Assembly (NCBI RefSeq): GCF_009650435.1
Contig: NZ_VVIP01000013.1
Location: 12,520-72,720, forward strand
Reading direction: 5' to 3'
DNA: 60,201 nt
Source: Foetidibacter luteolus
GTDB lineage: Bacteria; Bacteroidota; Bacteroidia; Chitinophagales; Chitinophagaceae
The position numbers were made by a program, and so were the translations under genes. Shown here in pieces: positions 25,641 through 34,728 of this stretch (position 1 is its first letter; each line of letters begins with the position of its first letter). Under the pieces are notes generated by a model that saw only the letters and a list, made by a program, of their open reading frames with translations, made no database searches and had not been told where the DNA came from.

Positions 25641-26318
25641 ATGATAATGGAAAATGTACCCCTTTACGTAAGCATTGTATTCGCATTAACTGCACTGCTT
25701 ACCATATACCTGTTTTACAGGGCTGCCGGTTATTCAAAAAAAGTATTGCTGGTATTAACAGGCTGGCTTGTGTTGCAGGCCGTTATAAGCTTGGCTGGTT
25801 TTTATACGGATACATCCACGTTGCCGCCCAAATTTCTGCTGGCGGTGCTGCCACCCATGCTGCTCATAATTACACTGTTTATTATGCCTGCCGGCAAGCG
25901 TTTTATAGATTCCCTCAACATTAAAACCCTTACGTTACTGCATGTTGTAAGAATACCTGTTGAAATAGCGTTGCTCTGGCTGTTCGTGTTCAAAACCGTT
26001 CCCGTGGTAATGACTTTTGAAGGCCGCAACTTCGATATTGTATCAGGCATCTCCGCCCCTGTTGTTTATTACCTGGTATTTAAGAAAAATGTCGGTTATA
26101 CATTGCTGCTGGCCTGGAACATTTTCTGCCTGCTGCTACTCATTAACATAGTAAGCACGGCTGTACTAAGCACGCCCTACCCTTTTCAAAAGTTTGGTTT
26201 TGAACAGCCCAACATTGCCATATTCCATTTTCCCTTTATATGGTTGCCATCCTGCGTAGTGCCACTGGTGCTGCTGGCACAATTGGCTGGCATAAGAAAA
26301 GCGGTAAAAAACATATAG
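25641..26318 (+). CDS. Hypothetical seven-helix-like membrane protein
   Basis: About 225 residues from the ATG at 25641 (MIMENVPLYVSIVFALTALL); a longer reading frame overlaps the upstream gene and its terminator and is not credible. About seven hydrophobic helices are spread evenly over the chain (for example VLLVLTGWLVLQAVISLAGF, FLLAVLPPMLLIITLFIMP, VEIALLWLFVFKTVPVV, LLLAWNIFCLLLLINIVSTA, FIWLPSCVVPLVLLAQLAG). No motif identifies a transporter or enzyme. It has its own transcript because a strong terminator lies just upstream. Confidence 0.75.
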   Translation: MIMENVPLYVSIVFALTALLTIYLFYRAAGYSKKVLLVLTGWLVLQAVISLAGFYTDTSTLPPKFLLAVLPPMLLIITLFIMPAGKRFIDSLNIKTLTLLHVVRIPVEIALLWLFVFKTVPVVMTFEGRNFDIVSGISAPVVYYLVFKKNVGYTLLLAWNIFCLLLLINIVSTAVLSTPYPFQKFGFEQPNIAIFHFPFIWLPSCVVPLVLLAQLAGIRKAVKNI

Positions 26319-26620
26319 CATCGCCCAGATGCCCGGCTACTGAAGCATAAAAAGACATGGCTGTTAAAACAGCGGGTATTTTTATATAAAATTTATTTTG
26401 CTTTAGACTGCATAATGCCGTAAATTTTCCTTTGAAAGCCAGAACTGACAAACTGGCCCGTTAAACGGATAATTGTAAAGAAAGCGCCATCCATACCTAC
26501 AGGCAAAGCAACAACCTGCTTTAGAACTACCGTAGCTGGTTATTGCGCCAACCATGTTTAAACAACCTGCATTGCTGTATGAATGTCGTTTTCCACCCTT
26601 ATTCATTCAAATGAGCGCCT
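26319..26620. other. Intergenic, nothing recognised
   Basis: About 300 bp between the membrane protein and the PAS kinase. An AT-rich patch (26375-26402) could hold the kinase promoter, but I cannot place a clear -33/-7 pair. No gene, repeat or hairpin stands out. Confidence 0.35.
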
Positions 26621-28915
26621 ATGTATCCCCTTGAAATACCACCTTCACATATTGGTCCATCTTCTTATGCCGAACATTTTTCAGAAATACTGAAAACATA
26701 CAATTGCGAATTACTGGTGTACAGCCGCGGTAACGGCAAAATTTATTGCTCTGCCGGGCTGCTGAACATACTGGAATATCCACCATCAGAAGTGCCGGAT
26801 ACAGCAGAGAAATTCACGGCCCTGCAGCACCCGGATGATATTATGCTTATCAGGTACCTGGATAAAGGCATGCACCCTTTAAAACCAAGGTTTGTAAACC
26901 TGAGGCTCAGAAAAAAAAGCGGGCTGTATATATGGATAGAAGTTGAAATATCGGAAGAATACAACGAAATAAACAAGCCATCAGAAGTTATTATGCTGGT
27001 AAGAGACATTACTGAAAGAATTATTGATAAACCGGGCATTCCTTACAACGAAATGCTGAACGATGAAATATCCCGCATATCCCGTGTGGGCGGATGGGAG
27101 CGTGACCTGCGTACAGGCAAAGTGAACTGGACAAGCGGGATGTTTCATGTATTTGAAGTGGAAAGCCAGCCACCTTTTGAAGAGATATTTACCTGGATAC
27201 TGGAAGAATACAGGCCCCTGGTAAACAAGACCTTCAAAAATGTGGTGGAGCATAAAACCGCTTACTCCCTGGAATTTGAAACATATACGGCCAAAAAAAG
27301 AAAAATATGGGTGCATACCAAGGCGGAGCCCGTATTTGACAACCATGGCAATGTAATAAAGGTGAGAGGCATTTTCAGGGATATTGACGAGGAAAGAAAG
27401 CAGGCCGAACAGTTGAAGCAATATCACGCGGACCTGGAGAAAACCAAATTTCTGCTGGATGAAGTGAGCAAAATGGGCAAATTCGGCCTTTGGGAAACCG
27501 GCATCCATTCAAACCAGTCTTTCTGGAGCAGGGGTATGTTCGAAATTCATGAATTGCCTTACGACATGCAGCCCTCTATTGAATTGCTCAGTGTTTTCCA
27601 CCCGGTTAAACACAATTACGAAGAAATAATGTCTTGCTATAACCGCTGCCTGCAAACAGGCGCTTCTTACGAAGTCAGCGTTCCCTTCACCACTTTTAAA
27701 GGCAACCACCGTTGGATGCGCCTTACCGGTATGGCCATCAGAGACCATGAAAGAAACATAACCGGTGTAAGAGGCCTTGTGCAGGATATTACCGAAGAAA
27801 AACAAAAAGAACAGGACATCAGCCGTTACCGCGAAGAACTGGAAGCCAACCACTTTATACTGAGCGAAGCCGGCTCCATGGCACACATTGGCGGCTGGCA
27901 GCTTGATGTTGCCACCAACCAGGTGCTCTGGAGCCAGGAGGTATTTAAAATTCATGAAATGCCCTTTGGCCAAATGCCTACACTGGACGAAATGCTGGCC
28001 TTTTACGCACCCAAATCGAGAGTGGTATTAAAAGATGCCATCCGCAGAACGGTTGAATACCTGCAGCCCTACGATCTTGAGCTTGAACTGTTAACCGCTA
28101 AAAAGAACAAAATATGGATACGCTGTATAGGTAAACCCGCTCTTAACGAACATGGGCTGGTAACCGAACTGCGCGGCGTGTTGCAAAACATTATGGAGTA
28201 CAAGCACAAAGAGCAACAGCTTGAACATACCAACCGCATCATAAAAGAGCAGAACAGCAGGCTGGAGAATTTTGCCCAGATAGTATCGCATAACCTCCGT
28301 TCACATGCTTCCACTTTTTCTGCTTCGCTGGAAGCCCTGCGCATGGCCGAAGACGAAGACGACCGGCAACCTATTTTGGCCAGCATGGATAAAATTGCCG
28401 CCAACCTGCACGAAACGCTGCACCACCTTAGCGAAGTGGTTAAAATAAAAACCAATTCAAAGGAGGCAAGGCAAAAACTGCTTTTCAGCGATGTTGTTAA
28501 TGCCGCCATTGAAACACTGGGGCCGCTTATTAAGAAAACCGGCGCTACCATACATACGGATTTCAGTGAATGCCCGCAGGTGGACCACATTCCCGCATAT
28601 CTTGACAGCATCGTTCTCAACCTTATCTCCAATGCCATCAAATACCGTTCGCCGGATAGGGCGCCTGAAATTACCATCGCTGCCAAAATGCACCACACCA
28701 AAAAACTGCTTACCGTAAGCGATAACGGCCTTGGTATAGACCTGCATAAACACGGCACAAAGCTGTTTGGTATTTATAAAACCTTCCACAACAATCCCGA
28801 TTCAAAAGGCGTTGGCCTGTTCATTACCAAAAACCAGATAGAATCCCTCGGCGGCTCCATAGAGGTAAAGAGCAAGCCGGGCATTGGCACCGTATTCACC
28901 ATAACATTTTTGTAG
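26621..28915 (+). CDS. Soluble multi-PAS sensor histidine kinase
   Basis: A 764-residue cytoplasmic kinase without membrane segments. Four PAS-like domains with PAC tails are visible, ending near MLVRDITER (about 125-133), GIFRDIDEE (about 248-256), GLVQDITEEK (about 385-394) and GVLQNIMEYK (about 520-529). The H-box is IVSHNLRSH (H557), the N-box NLISNAIKYRS, G1 DNGLGID, and G2 SKGVGLFITKNQIESLGG. This H-box form is typical of light, redox or metabolite-sensing kinases in Bacteroidota. No response regulator gene is adjacent. The output partner is therefore unknown. Confidence 0.9.
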   Translation: MYPLEIPPSHIGPSSYAEHFSEILKTYNCELLVYSRGNGKIYCSAGLLNILEYPPSEVPDTAEKFTALQHPDDIMLIRYLDKGMHPLKPRFVNLRLRKKSGLYIWIEVEISEEYNEINKPSEVIMLVRDITERIIDKPGIPYNEMLNDEISRISRVGGWERDLRTGKVNWTSGMFHVFEVESQPPFEEIFTWILEEYRPLVNKTFKNVVEHKTAYSLEFETYTAKKRKIWVHTKAEPVFDNHGNVIKVRGIFRDIDEERKQAEQLKQYHADLEKTKFLLDEVSKMGKFGLWETGIHSNQSFWSRGMFEIHELPYDMQPSIELLSVFHPVKHNYEEIMSCYNRCLQTGASYEVSVPFTTFKGNHRWMRLTGMAIRDHERNITGVRGLVQDITEEKQKEQDISRYREELEANHFILSEAGSMAHIGGWQLDVATNQVLWSQEVFKIHEMPFGQMPTLDEMLAFYAPKSRVVLKDAIRRTVEYLQPYDLELELLTAKKNKIWIRCIGKPALNEHGLVTELRGVLQNIMEYKHKEQQLEHTNRIIKEQNSRLENFAQIVSHNLRSHASTFSASLEALRMAEDEDDRQPILASMDKIAANLHETLHHLSEVVKIKTNSKEARQKLLFSDVVNAAIETLGPLIKKTGATIHTDFSECPQVDHIPAYLDSIVLNLISNAIKYRSPDRAPEITIAAKMHHTKKLLTVSDNGLGIDLHKHGTKLFGIYKTFHNNPDSKGVGLFITKNQIESLGGSIEVKSKPGIGTVFTITFL

Positions 28916-28977
28916 CCCGGGTTAAAGTAAAAGCTCCGCTTTTTAGAGAACAATGCAGATACCAGCGATTGATTTTT

Positions 28978-29043
28978 ATGGCATCGCCTGTTGCGTCGCA
29001 ATCCGTTCATCGGTTGGTATTTCATGGCATCTTTTCAGACCCC
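28978..29043 (-). repeat. Dispersed repeat family A, copy 4 (inverted)
   Basis: ATGGCATCGCCTGTTGCGTC...CCGTTCATCGG, read on the minus strand, shares the GCGACGCAAC core with the other copies. It lies shortly after the PAS kinase stop. Confidence 0.6.
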
Positions 29044-29047
29044 GGGC

Positions 29048-29094
29048 GTAGAGACACGATGCATTTGTAGAGACACGATGCATCGTGTCTCTAC
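29048..29094. repeat. Perfect palindrome of the GTAGAGACACGATG type
   Basis: 29067-29094 is a perfect 28-bp palindrome with half site GTAGAGACACGATG. The left half occurs once more at 29048-29061, so the element is one and a half copies. It is a variant of the palindrome at 29277-29310. Confidence 0.85.
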
Positions 29095-29126
29095 TGCAAC
29101 CGCCTTACCCAAAAACAACCTGTTAC

Positions 29127-29236
29127 ACCTTCGGGTGAGGGATTGCAGCGGTTACCCCGGTGAGGCCATCGCAGCAGGGCTTTTGTGCCGGAGTAATAGC
29201 GGAAAGCCCGGCCCGAGGCACGAGGGACACCCCCTA
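29127..29236 (-). repeat. Dispersed repeat family B, copy 1 (inverted)
   Basis: On the minus strand this reads GGGGGTGTCCCTCG...CGGGCTTTCCGCTATTACTC...GGCCTCACCGGGGTAACCGC. It matches the plus-strand copies at 35.8, 43.5 and 60.0 kb. About 110 bp. Confidence 0.8.
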
Positions 29237-29276
29237 AAAAAATTATCTCAACAGGATACAACGCCCCTATAGATAT

Positions 29277-29310
29277 GTCGTAGAGACGCGATGCATCGCG
29301 TCTCTACGAC
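29277..29310. repeat. Perfect 34-bp palindrome over a stop codon
   Basis: A perfect 34-bp palindrome with half site GTCGTAGAGACGCGATG. It supplies the last Ser codon and the TAG stop (29304-29306) of the minus-strand gene that follows, so it may have replaced the original 3' end. Confidence 0.9.
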
Positions 29311-29945
29311 AATTGATCACCAAACGATTGCCAGGCCAGGTTAAGCAGGCGTTCTATTTCCAGCCAATCAGCCTCTGTTATGTTCTTTTCTTTATCGTCC
29401 CGCAACAGCATGGCCTGTACACGCAGCCTCGCGTAATCCTTAAATTTTTCAGCAGGCAGGTGGTACATGGCAGAAGCCGTGGCGGCAAGATAAGCCTCCC
29501 ACTCAGCAGGCGGGTGCTGCTGCCGGTAACGCCGTATAATCCACCACTCCAGTTCCTGCCGGGCAGCAGTGGGCGCATCAAAAGCAGTATTGCTTATGCT
29601 GCTTATTTCTTCAAAATAGCTGGTTAAACAAGGCAGGGCCTTATCGTAATCAGCCCGGCTTTTGCCATCTTTAAAAATAAACGCCGCCCTGGCAGCATAA
29701 TAGGCTGTTTTAAGAGAGCGCCAGTAGGGAAAATGAAATTCTGTACGTAACAGTTCAGCACTTTGAAAAAACAACTTTGTCTTTTTCTTTTCGTAATAAG
29801 AACGCCACATGGCTGCATCAAGCCTGGCGGTTTCGGGGGCATTAATTACACGCAGGTTTCGCTGCAGGGGATAGTAAATATCCATTACCATCCACACAAC
29901 CAGCAGCACGAATGCAATAAAGGATATTTTCTTAAAGTGTCTCAT
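29304..29945 (-). CDS. Membrane-anchored hypothetical protein
   Basis: A 213-residue protein with an N-terminal membrane anchor (residues about 6-24, FKKISFIAFVLLVVWMVMDI) and a helical body rich in Trp, Tyr and Arg (YWRSLKTAYYAARAAF, ELEWWIIRRYRQQHPP). No family is recognised. The gene ends inside a perfect palindrome that provides its stop codon, so the C-terminus may be truncated or altered. It is divergent from the small gene at 30088. Confidence 0.7.
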   Translation of the reverse strand: MRHFKKISFIAFVLLVVWMVMDIYYPLQRNLRVINAPETARLDAAMWRSYYEKKKTKLFFQSAELLRTEFHFPYWRSLKTAYYAARAAFIFKDGKSRADYDKALPCLTSYFEEISSISNTAFDAPTAARQELEWWIIRRYRQQHPPAEWEAYLAATASAMYHLPAEKFKDYARLRVQAMLLRDDKEKNITEADWLEIERLLNLAWQSFGDQLS

Positions 29946-30087
29946 AAGCAGGTTTTAAAGCTGGCATATACGCAAGGCAGCAGAGCAGGGATTGGCAGAA
30001 ACGGTGTTTTAAAGTTAATATTTTAATCCTGTGTTTTGTGGCATGAATTTTAAATACTGTAACTAATTGTTAACGAAAGAAACAGCG

Positions 30088-30375
30088 ATGTATAAAGTAA
30101 TTCTTTTTGAAGATGCAAATGCCCTGGAACTGCAGGAAAAGATTAACAGGTGGCTGGCAGCTAATAAAGACGCCACTATACACCAAACCAACATTGGCTG
30201 CGCACCGCTTGCGAAAGCCGGTAATACATACGTGTTTTACATACTGTACACGTCTGCTGAAAACAGGGAGGAGGAACTGAAGGAATTGGCTAAAGAAGCG
30301 GTTGCCGGCGAAGTGCTGGAGCCAAAAGAAATAAATCCCGCGATAATGGATGCAGGCAGTATTTACAATCAATAA
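30088..30375 (+). CDS. Small conserved-looking hypothetical protein
   Basis: A 95-residue soluble protein from the ATG at 30088 (MYKVILFEDANALELQEKIN); a TTG seven codons upstream is less likely. It has the pattern of a small alpha/beta fold with YVFYILYTSAENREEELKEL. No domain is recognised. It ends 20 bp before the reductase gene on the same strand and is probably co-transcribed with it. Confidence 0.65.
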   Translation: MYKVILFEDANALELQEKINRWLAANKDATIHQTNIGCAPLAKAGNTYVFYILYTSAENREEELKELAKEAVAGEVLEPKEINPAIMDAGSIYNQ

Positions 30376-30395
30376 AAGCAGTCTTAAATTGCAGT

Positions 30396-31466
30396 ATGAG
30401 CCAGTTATTTACACCTTTAGCCATAAAAGGCATTACGTTAAAAAACCGCATAGCCGTATCGCCCATGTGCCAGTATTCCTGTGTGGATGGATTTGCTACA
30501 GACTGGCACCTGGTACACCTGGGCAGCCGTGCTGTGGGCGGCGCCGCATTGGTAATGCAGGAAGCATCTGCCGTAAGTGCCGAAGGCAGGATTACCCCTG
30601 ACGATCTGGGTATTTACAGCGATGCACATATTGAAAAACTGCGGCAGGTTACTACATTCATAAAGCAGCAGGGCGCCGTGGCAGGCATACAGTTGGCACA
30701 TGCGGGGCGCAAAGCCAGCCATACATCGCCATGGAAAGGCGGCAGGCAAATACCTGCAAACGAACCCGGCGGCTGGCCAACGGTTTCTGCCAGCGCGGTG
30801 GCTTTTTCTGACAAAGAATCAGCGCCTTTGGCATTGGATGAAGCGGGCATTGATAAAGTGGTTACAGACTTTACCGCTGCCACAGTCAGGGCCCTGCAGG
30901 CGGGTTACCAGGTTATTGAAATACATGCGGCCCATGGTTATTTATTGCACCAGTTTCTATCTCCACTAATTAACCGGCGTACGGATGAATACGGTGGCTC
31001 TTTTGATAACCGCGTAAGGTTATTACTGAGGGTTACTGATGCCGTGCAGCAGGTACTGCAGAATGGGCACCCGTTATTCGTACGGATTTCAGGAACAGAC
31101 TGGGCAGAAGGTGGCTGGAACATTGATGAATCTGCACAACTTTCTGTGCTGCTAAAAGACAAAGGCGTTGACCTTATAGATTGTTCCAGCGGCGGCGCAG
31201 TGCCCGGTGTAAAAATTCCATTGGGGCCCGGTTACCAGGTGCAGTTTGCTGAGCGTATTAAACAGCAAGCCGGAATACTTACCGGGGCGGTAGGCTTGAT
31301 AACTACAGCCCAACAGGCGGAAGATATTATTGCCGGCAACCAGGCGGATATAGTATTGCTGGCAAGAGAGATGTTGCGGGATCCTTACTTTCCTTTACAC
31401 GCAGCCCTGGCGCTGGGTGTGGATATTCCCTGGCTGCCGCAATACGAAAGGGCTAAGCCCAGGTAG
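30396..31466 (+). CDS. namA: NADH:flavin oxidoreductase, OYE family (YqjM/NamA-like)
   Basis: A 356-residue FMN-binding TIM barrel, the length of YqjM-type ene-reductases. Key sites: SPMCQYS with C25 and Y27, which tune and bind substrate in the YqjM class; QLAHAGRKA; and EIHAAHGYLLHQF with H177 and H180, the substrate-anchoring pair. NAD(P)H-dependent reduction of activated C=C bonds, usually in detoxification of enones or oxidative-stress products. The cytosolic protein has no signal peptide. The symbol is by similarity to the NamA class, not by proof of substrate. Confidence 0.88.
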   Translation: MSQLFTPLAIKGITLKNRIAVSPMCQYSCVDGFATDWHLVHLGSRAVGGAALVMQEASAVSAEGRITPDDLGIYSDAHIEKLRQVTTFIKQQGAVAGIQLAHAGRKASHTSPWKGGRQIPANEPGGWPTVSASAVAFSDKESAPLALDEAGIDKVVTDFTAATVRALQAGYQVIEIHAAHGYLLHQFLSPLINRRTDEYGGSFDNRVRLLLRVTDAVQQVLQNGHPLFVRISGTDWAEGGWNIDESAQLSVLLKDKGVDLIDCSSGGAVPGVKIPLGPGYQVQFAERIKQQAGILTGAVGLITTAQQAEDIIAGNQADIVLLAREMLRDPYFPLHAALALGVDIPWLPQYERAKPR

Positions 31467-31645
31467 CAAGCAGGATTTACAGGAACTTAAGATGCAAGAT
31501 TTTGCCTGATCTTTTGCGATAGCCTGGGGGCGCCCCAAACAATATGACTTCACATCTGGGGAAGAAAATCAACAAACACATTGTAACCGCAAACCTGTGG
31601 GGCTAATGGCATGGTTCTTTCAGCTTTTGTTATAAAACAATAGTT

Positions 31646-32152
31646 ATGGGAGACGTAAAAAACCTGACAAGCACAGAAGCTGTAGAAAAACTAAAAGAAA
31701 TTATAAAGGATACAAAAACCTGCCTGTTTGTAACCAGGCTGCAGGATGTACCGCTTGCAGCAAGGCCCATGAGCTCTCTTGATGTGGACGATGACGGCAA
31801 CATTTATTTTTTCAGCAAGGCAGGCAGCGAAAAAAATGTAGATATTGAAGCTGATGAAAAGGTGCAGTTGTTTTACTCTAACAACAGTGGCTACGAATAC
31901 CTGAGCGTTTACGGAAAAGCTGAAATTTTAAAAGACCGTGAGTTGGCCCATGACCTATGGACGCCCATTGCCAAAACCTGGTTTAATGAAGGAAAGGATG
32001 ACCCAACGCTTACGATCATTAAGGTAATTCCGCATGATGCGTATTACTGGGATACCAAGAGCAATAAACTTGTATCCCTGGTTAAAATACTGGCAGGCGC
32101 TGTTACCGGCAACAGCTTTGATGATAGTGTGCAGGGCTTTATCAAAGTGTAA
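31646..32152 (+). CDS. Pyridoxamine 5'-phosphate oxidase-like (general stress protein 26-like)
   Basis: A 168-residue protein with the split-barrel flavin-binding pattern: CLFVTRLQDVPLAARPMSSL, IYFFSKAGSEKNVDIEADEK, LFYSNNSGYEYLSVYGKAEI. This is the GSP26/PNPOx-like family, which binds FMN, FAD or F420 rather than making PLP. The family is often stress-linked, and its exact reaction is usually unknown. It stands alone on the plus strand, convergent with the LytTR gene, whose stop is 5 bp away. Confidence 0.85.
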   Translation: MGDVKNLTSTEAVEKLKEIIKDTKTCLFVTRLQDVPLAARPMSSLDVDDDGNIYFFSKAGSEKNVDIEADEKVQLFYSNNSGYEYLSVYGKAEILKDRELAHDLWTPIAKTWFNEGKDDPTLTIIKVIPHDAYYWDTKSNKLVSLVKILAGAVTGNSFDDSVQGFIKV

Positions 32153-32157
32153 TAAAG

Positions 32158-32859
32158 TTATTTTCTGTTTACAAGCAGCATTACCTTTTCCTTATAATTA
32201 AGCCCGATAGGTAATGTTGCTTTTTGTATTTCTACTGAGTTTCCGTAAATGCTTTTAATATGTGGCAATGCTATAATGTATGATTTGTGTATGCGCATAA
32301 ATTTGCCTGGCGGAAGCATCAGTTCCATTTCGTTCATGGTTTGATGCGTTACAAGATTGTATTCTGTTGTGTGAATTTTCAGGTAATCTTTCATGCCCTC
32401 CACATACACAATTTCAGAAAAATTAATCTTGAAGAATTTGCCGTTGCTTTTAATGTAGATATGGTCCGGCGGGTTAACGTTCTTTTCTTCAACAGGCATG
32501 TTAAACAGGCGGCCATCTGCAATTTTATTTACGGTTTTGCAAAACCTTTCAAAAGAGATGGGCTTTAACAGGTAATCAATCACGTTAAACTCATAACTCT
32601 CCAAAGCGTATTCGGAATAGGCGGTGGTTAATACTACCAGCGGCGGGTCAGGTAAAGTACGCAGAAAGTTAAGACCCGTCATTCCGGGTAATTGTATATC
32701 AAGAAAAACAAGGTCAACCTCTTTTGTTTTTAGCATCTCGCCTGCTTCGGCACTGTTGCCGCAAACACCTACGAGTTCAAATTTTCCCGTTTTTTCCAAA
32801 TGGGTTTGTATTACCTGCTGGGCAAGTATTTCATCTTCCACTATTATGCACTTTATCAA
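32158..32859 (-). CDS. LytTR-family response regulator
   Basis: A 233-residue regulator. The receiver domain has the acidic pair (VEDE), the phosphoacceptor VFLDIQLPG (D54) and the Thr/Lys sites (TTAYSE, LLKPIS). The C-terminal LytTR DNA-binding domain has DHIYIKSNGKFFKINFSEIV and FMRIHKSYIIALPHIK. The start is TTG at 32859; no ATG lies between it and the upstream in-frame stop. It overlaps the end of the kinase gene by 29 bp, so the two-component pair is translated together. Confidence 0.9.
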   Translation of the reverse strand: MIKCIIVEDEILAQQVIQTHLEKTGKFELVGVCGNSAEAGEMLKTKEVDLVFLDIQLPGMTGLNFLRTLPDPPLVVLTTAYSEYALESYEFNVIDYLLKPISFERFCKTVNKIADGRLFNMPVEEKNVNPPDHIYIKSNGKFFKINFSEIVYVEGMKDYLKIHTTEYNLVTHQTMNEMELMLPPGKFMRIHKSYIIALPHIKSIYGNSVEIQKATLPIGLNYKEKVMLLVNRK

Positions 32860-34006
32860 GCAGATCTGTTTTAATTATGAGGGAAACAGTAAATGTGCTG
32901 TTGCTTAAAATTACATCAAGGGTATGAGTATCGGGATACAAAGTTTCCAGGCGCTCCTTTGCATTCTTAAGCCGCACTTTACTTTCTTTTCTTTGTTCTT
33001 TTTCGGTTTGTATAATGTCTAACGCGTAGGCGTCAGGATAAAGCAACTCCAATACGCTCCTGCTGTTGCTGATGCCTTTGCCATTTATTTTTTTAGCCTG
33101 CCGCTCCAGGCTGGCATTGCTGTTATTGATAACATTTAAAACAATCTGGTCAGGTTCTACTTTTAGCGTTACAAAAATAAAGGGCCTTATATCTGAGTTA
33201 TCCAGGGCATGCTTAAACCCATTCTCAATAAATGAAATGAAAAGAAAGGGCTCAATCATGCGGTTTTCTATGTTGCCCTCTACTATAAAGCGTACATCGG
33301 CATTAAACCGGATCTTTTCCATCTCTATATAATTGCGTATAAACTCCACCTCTTTTGCAAGAGGTATTTTTTCTTCGTTGCATTCATCAATAAGGTAGCG
33401 CATAATATCGGCCAGCCTTATAATTACATCCGGCGTCCTGTCAGATTTCTGCAGGCTTAACGAATAAATGCTGTTAAGTGTATTAAATAAAAAATGAGGG
33501 TTTAACTGGGCACGCAGGTACCGCAATTTGTAGTAAGTATTATCCTTTTGCAGGCTTACCAGCCGGTCTTTTTCATCAAGCGCCTGCTTAATAAAATAAA
33601 TGCCCGTTGCCATGGCAATATGTATAATGGCCCACAGGCATTCTCTTATAACAGAGCTGTAGCTGAAAGCAAAATAATTTATCTCTGCCCCGGATAAAGG
33701 AAATTGCTGTACCAACGTATAAGCCAGGTAAATAACCGCCAGCACCAGCAACATAAATGCCAGGCTGAAAAGCACAAAAAAAGCCGGCCTGTTTTGAAAT
33801 AAAAAACGTGGCGCCACCCATGCTGAAAAAAAGAAGTAGGCTGGCAATACCAGCAAGTTAACCGTTAGTACTACAGGCCACATTTTTATATCCCCTAAAA
33901 AAATGGTGAGGCTGTTTACCAGCGGGTTCATCAGGGCAAGCAATACCCAGTAAACTATCTCTATCCTGTAGGGCCGTTTAATCAGTTTATCGTTATCGAA
34001 TTCCAT
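32831..34006 (-). CDS. LytS-type sensor histidine kinase with duplicated C-terminus
   Basis: A 391-residue kinase. Four hydrophobic helices lie in residues about 18-140. The His_kinase (PF06580) motif RAQLNPHFLFNTLNS carries H171, and the ATPase N-box is FISFIENGFKHA. The G2 region is unusual: GKGISNSRSVLELLYPDAYALD (309-330) is followed by RLKNAKERLETLYPDTHTLD (345-364), two versions of the same motif where the family has one. The first copy has lost the usual N-V-R-E-R pattern. It pairs with the downstream LytTR regulator, which it overlaps by 29 bp. Confidence 0.9.
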   Translation of the reverse strand: MEFDNDKLIKRPYRIEIVYWVLLALMNPLVNSLTIFLGDIKMWPVVLTVNLLVLPAYFFFSAWVAPRFLFQNRPAFFVLFSLAFMLLVLAVIYLAYTLVQQFPLSGAEINYFAFSYSSVIRECLWAIIHIAMATGIYFIKQALDEKDRLVSLQKDNTYYKLRYLRAQLNPHFLFNTLNSIYSLSLQKSDRTPDVIIRLADIMRYLIDECNEEKIPLAKEVEFIRNYIEMEKIRFNADVRFIVEGNIENRMIEPFLFISFIENGFKHALDNSDIRPFIFVTLKVEPDQIVLNVINNSNASLERQAKKINGKGISNSRSVLELLYPDAYALDIIQTEKEQRKESKVRLKNAKERLETLYPDTHTLDVILSNSTFTVSLIIKTDLLDKVHNSGR

Positions 34007-34245
34007 AGTACAACTTGTAAGGGTTATGAAAGTTTTGGCAACTTAAAACTAAATAGCGGGTGGCGGCTGTATAAATCATTTCGACAAACTTTACCTGCCC
34101 TTCGATGAACCCTGGGGATTCTTGCCTGGTTTCTTTATCGCAATAAGTCGCCTGTTTGAAATTTCAATAATTCGCTGTATTTTCTATGCCACAATGGGCC
34201 TGCTAACCCTGCATACACCGTTTTTAATCTGAAAAAACAATCAAT

Positions 34246-34647
34246 ATGCGCAACTTGCAAAACACACTTATCAGCCGCTGGTACCAGCAGGTATGGAACC
34301 AGGGCATCGAAAAATCTATTGACGATATGCTGGATGATGATGTTACCGTACATGGCATATCCGACGATGTTCCGCTGAAGGGGACCAATGGCTTCAAAGG
34401 GTTTTACCATGACTTCAAAAGCCAGTTTACAGATATTGACGTTACTGTGGAAGATGTAATAGCGGAAGATGATATTGAATGTGGCCGCTGCTCTGTAAAA
34501 GCAGTACACAAAGCCACCGGCAAGCCCGTAAGCTTTACCGGCATCGCCATGGTACGCATTAAAGACGGCAAAATAACAGAGGGCTGGAACAATTTTGATT
34601 TTCTTAAAATGAACCAGCAACTGGGCATGAAACTGGTAGCGCAGTAA
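34246..34647 (+). CDS. SnoaL-like/ester cyclase family protein
   Basis: A 133-residue NTF2-like fold: RWYQQVWNQGIEKSIDDMLD opens the helix-loop, then YHDFKSQFTDIDVTVEDVIA, then VSFTGIAMVRIKDGKITEGWNNFD, the signature ending of SnoaL-like proteins. Such proteins form small cone-shaped barrels that bind hydrophobic ligands; most in bacteria have no known substrate. No signal peptide. About 80 bp later the phosphotriesterase homologue follows on the same strand, so they could share a transcript. Confidence 0.82.
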   Translation: MRNLQNTLISRWYQQVWNQGIEKSIDDMLDDDVTVHGISDDVPLKGTNGFKGFYHDFKSQFTDIDVTVEDVIAEDDIECGRCSVKAVHKATGKPVSFTGIAMVRIKDGKITEGWNNFDFLKMNQQLGMKLVAQ

Positions 34648-34728
34648 AAACAGTTTACTACGATAGCTGCAAATAACAACAAAACGTATCGCCACATCAG
34701 CTACCTTTAGCACCTAACCTGTAACGCC

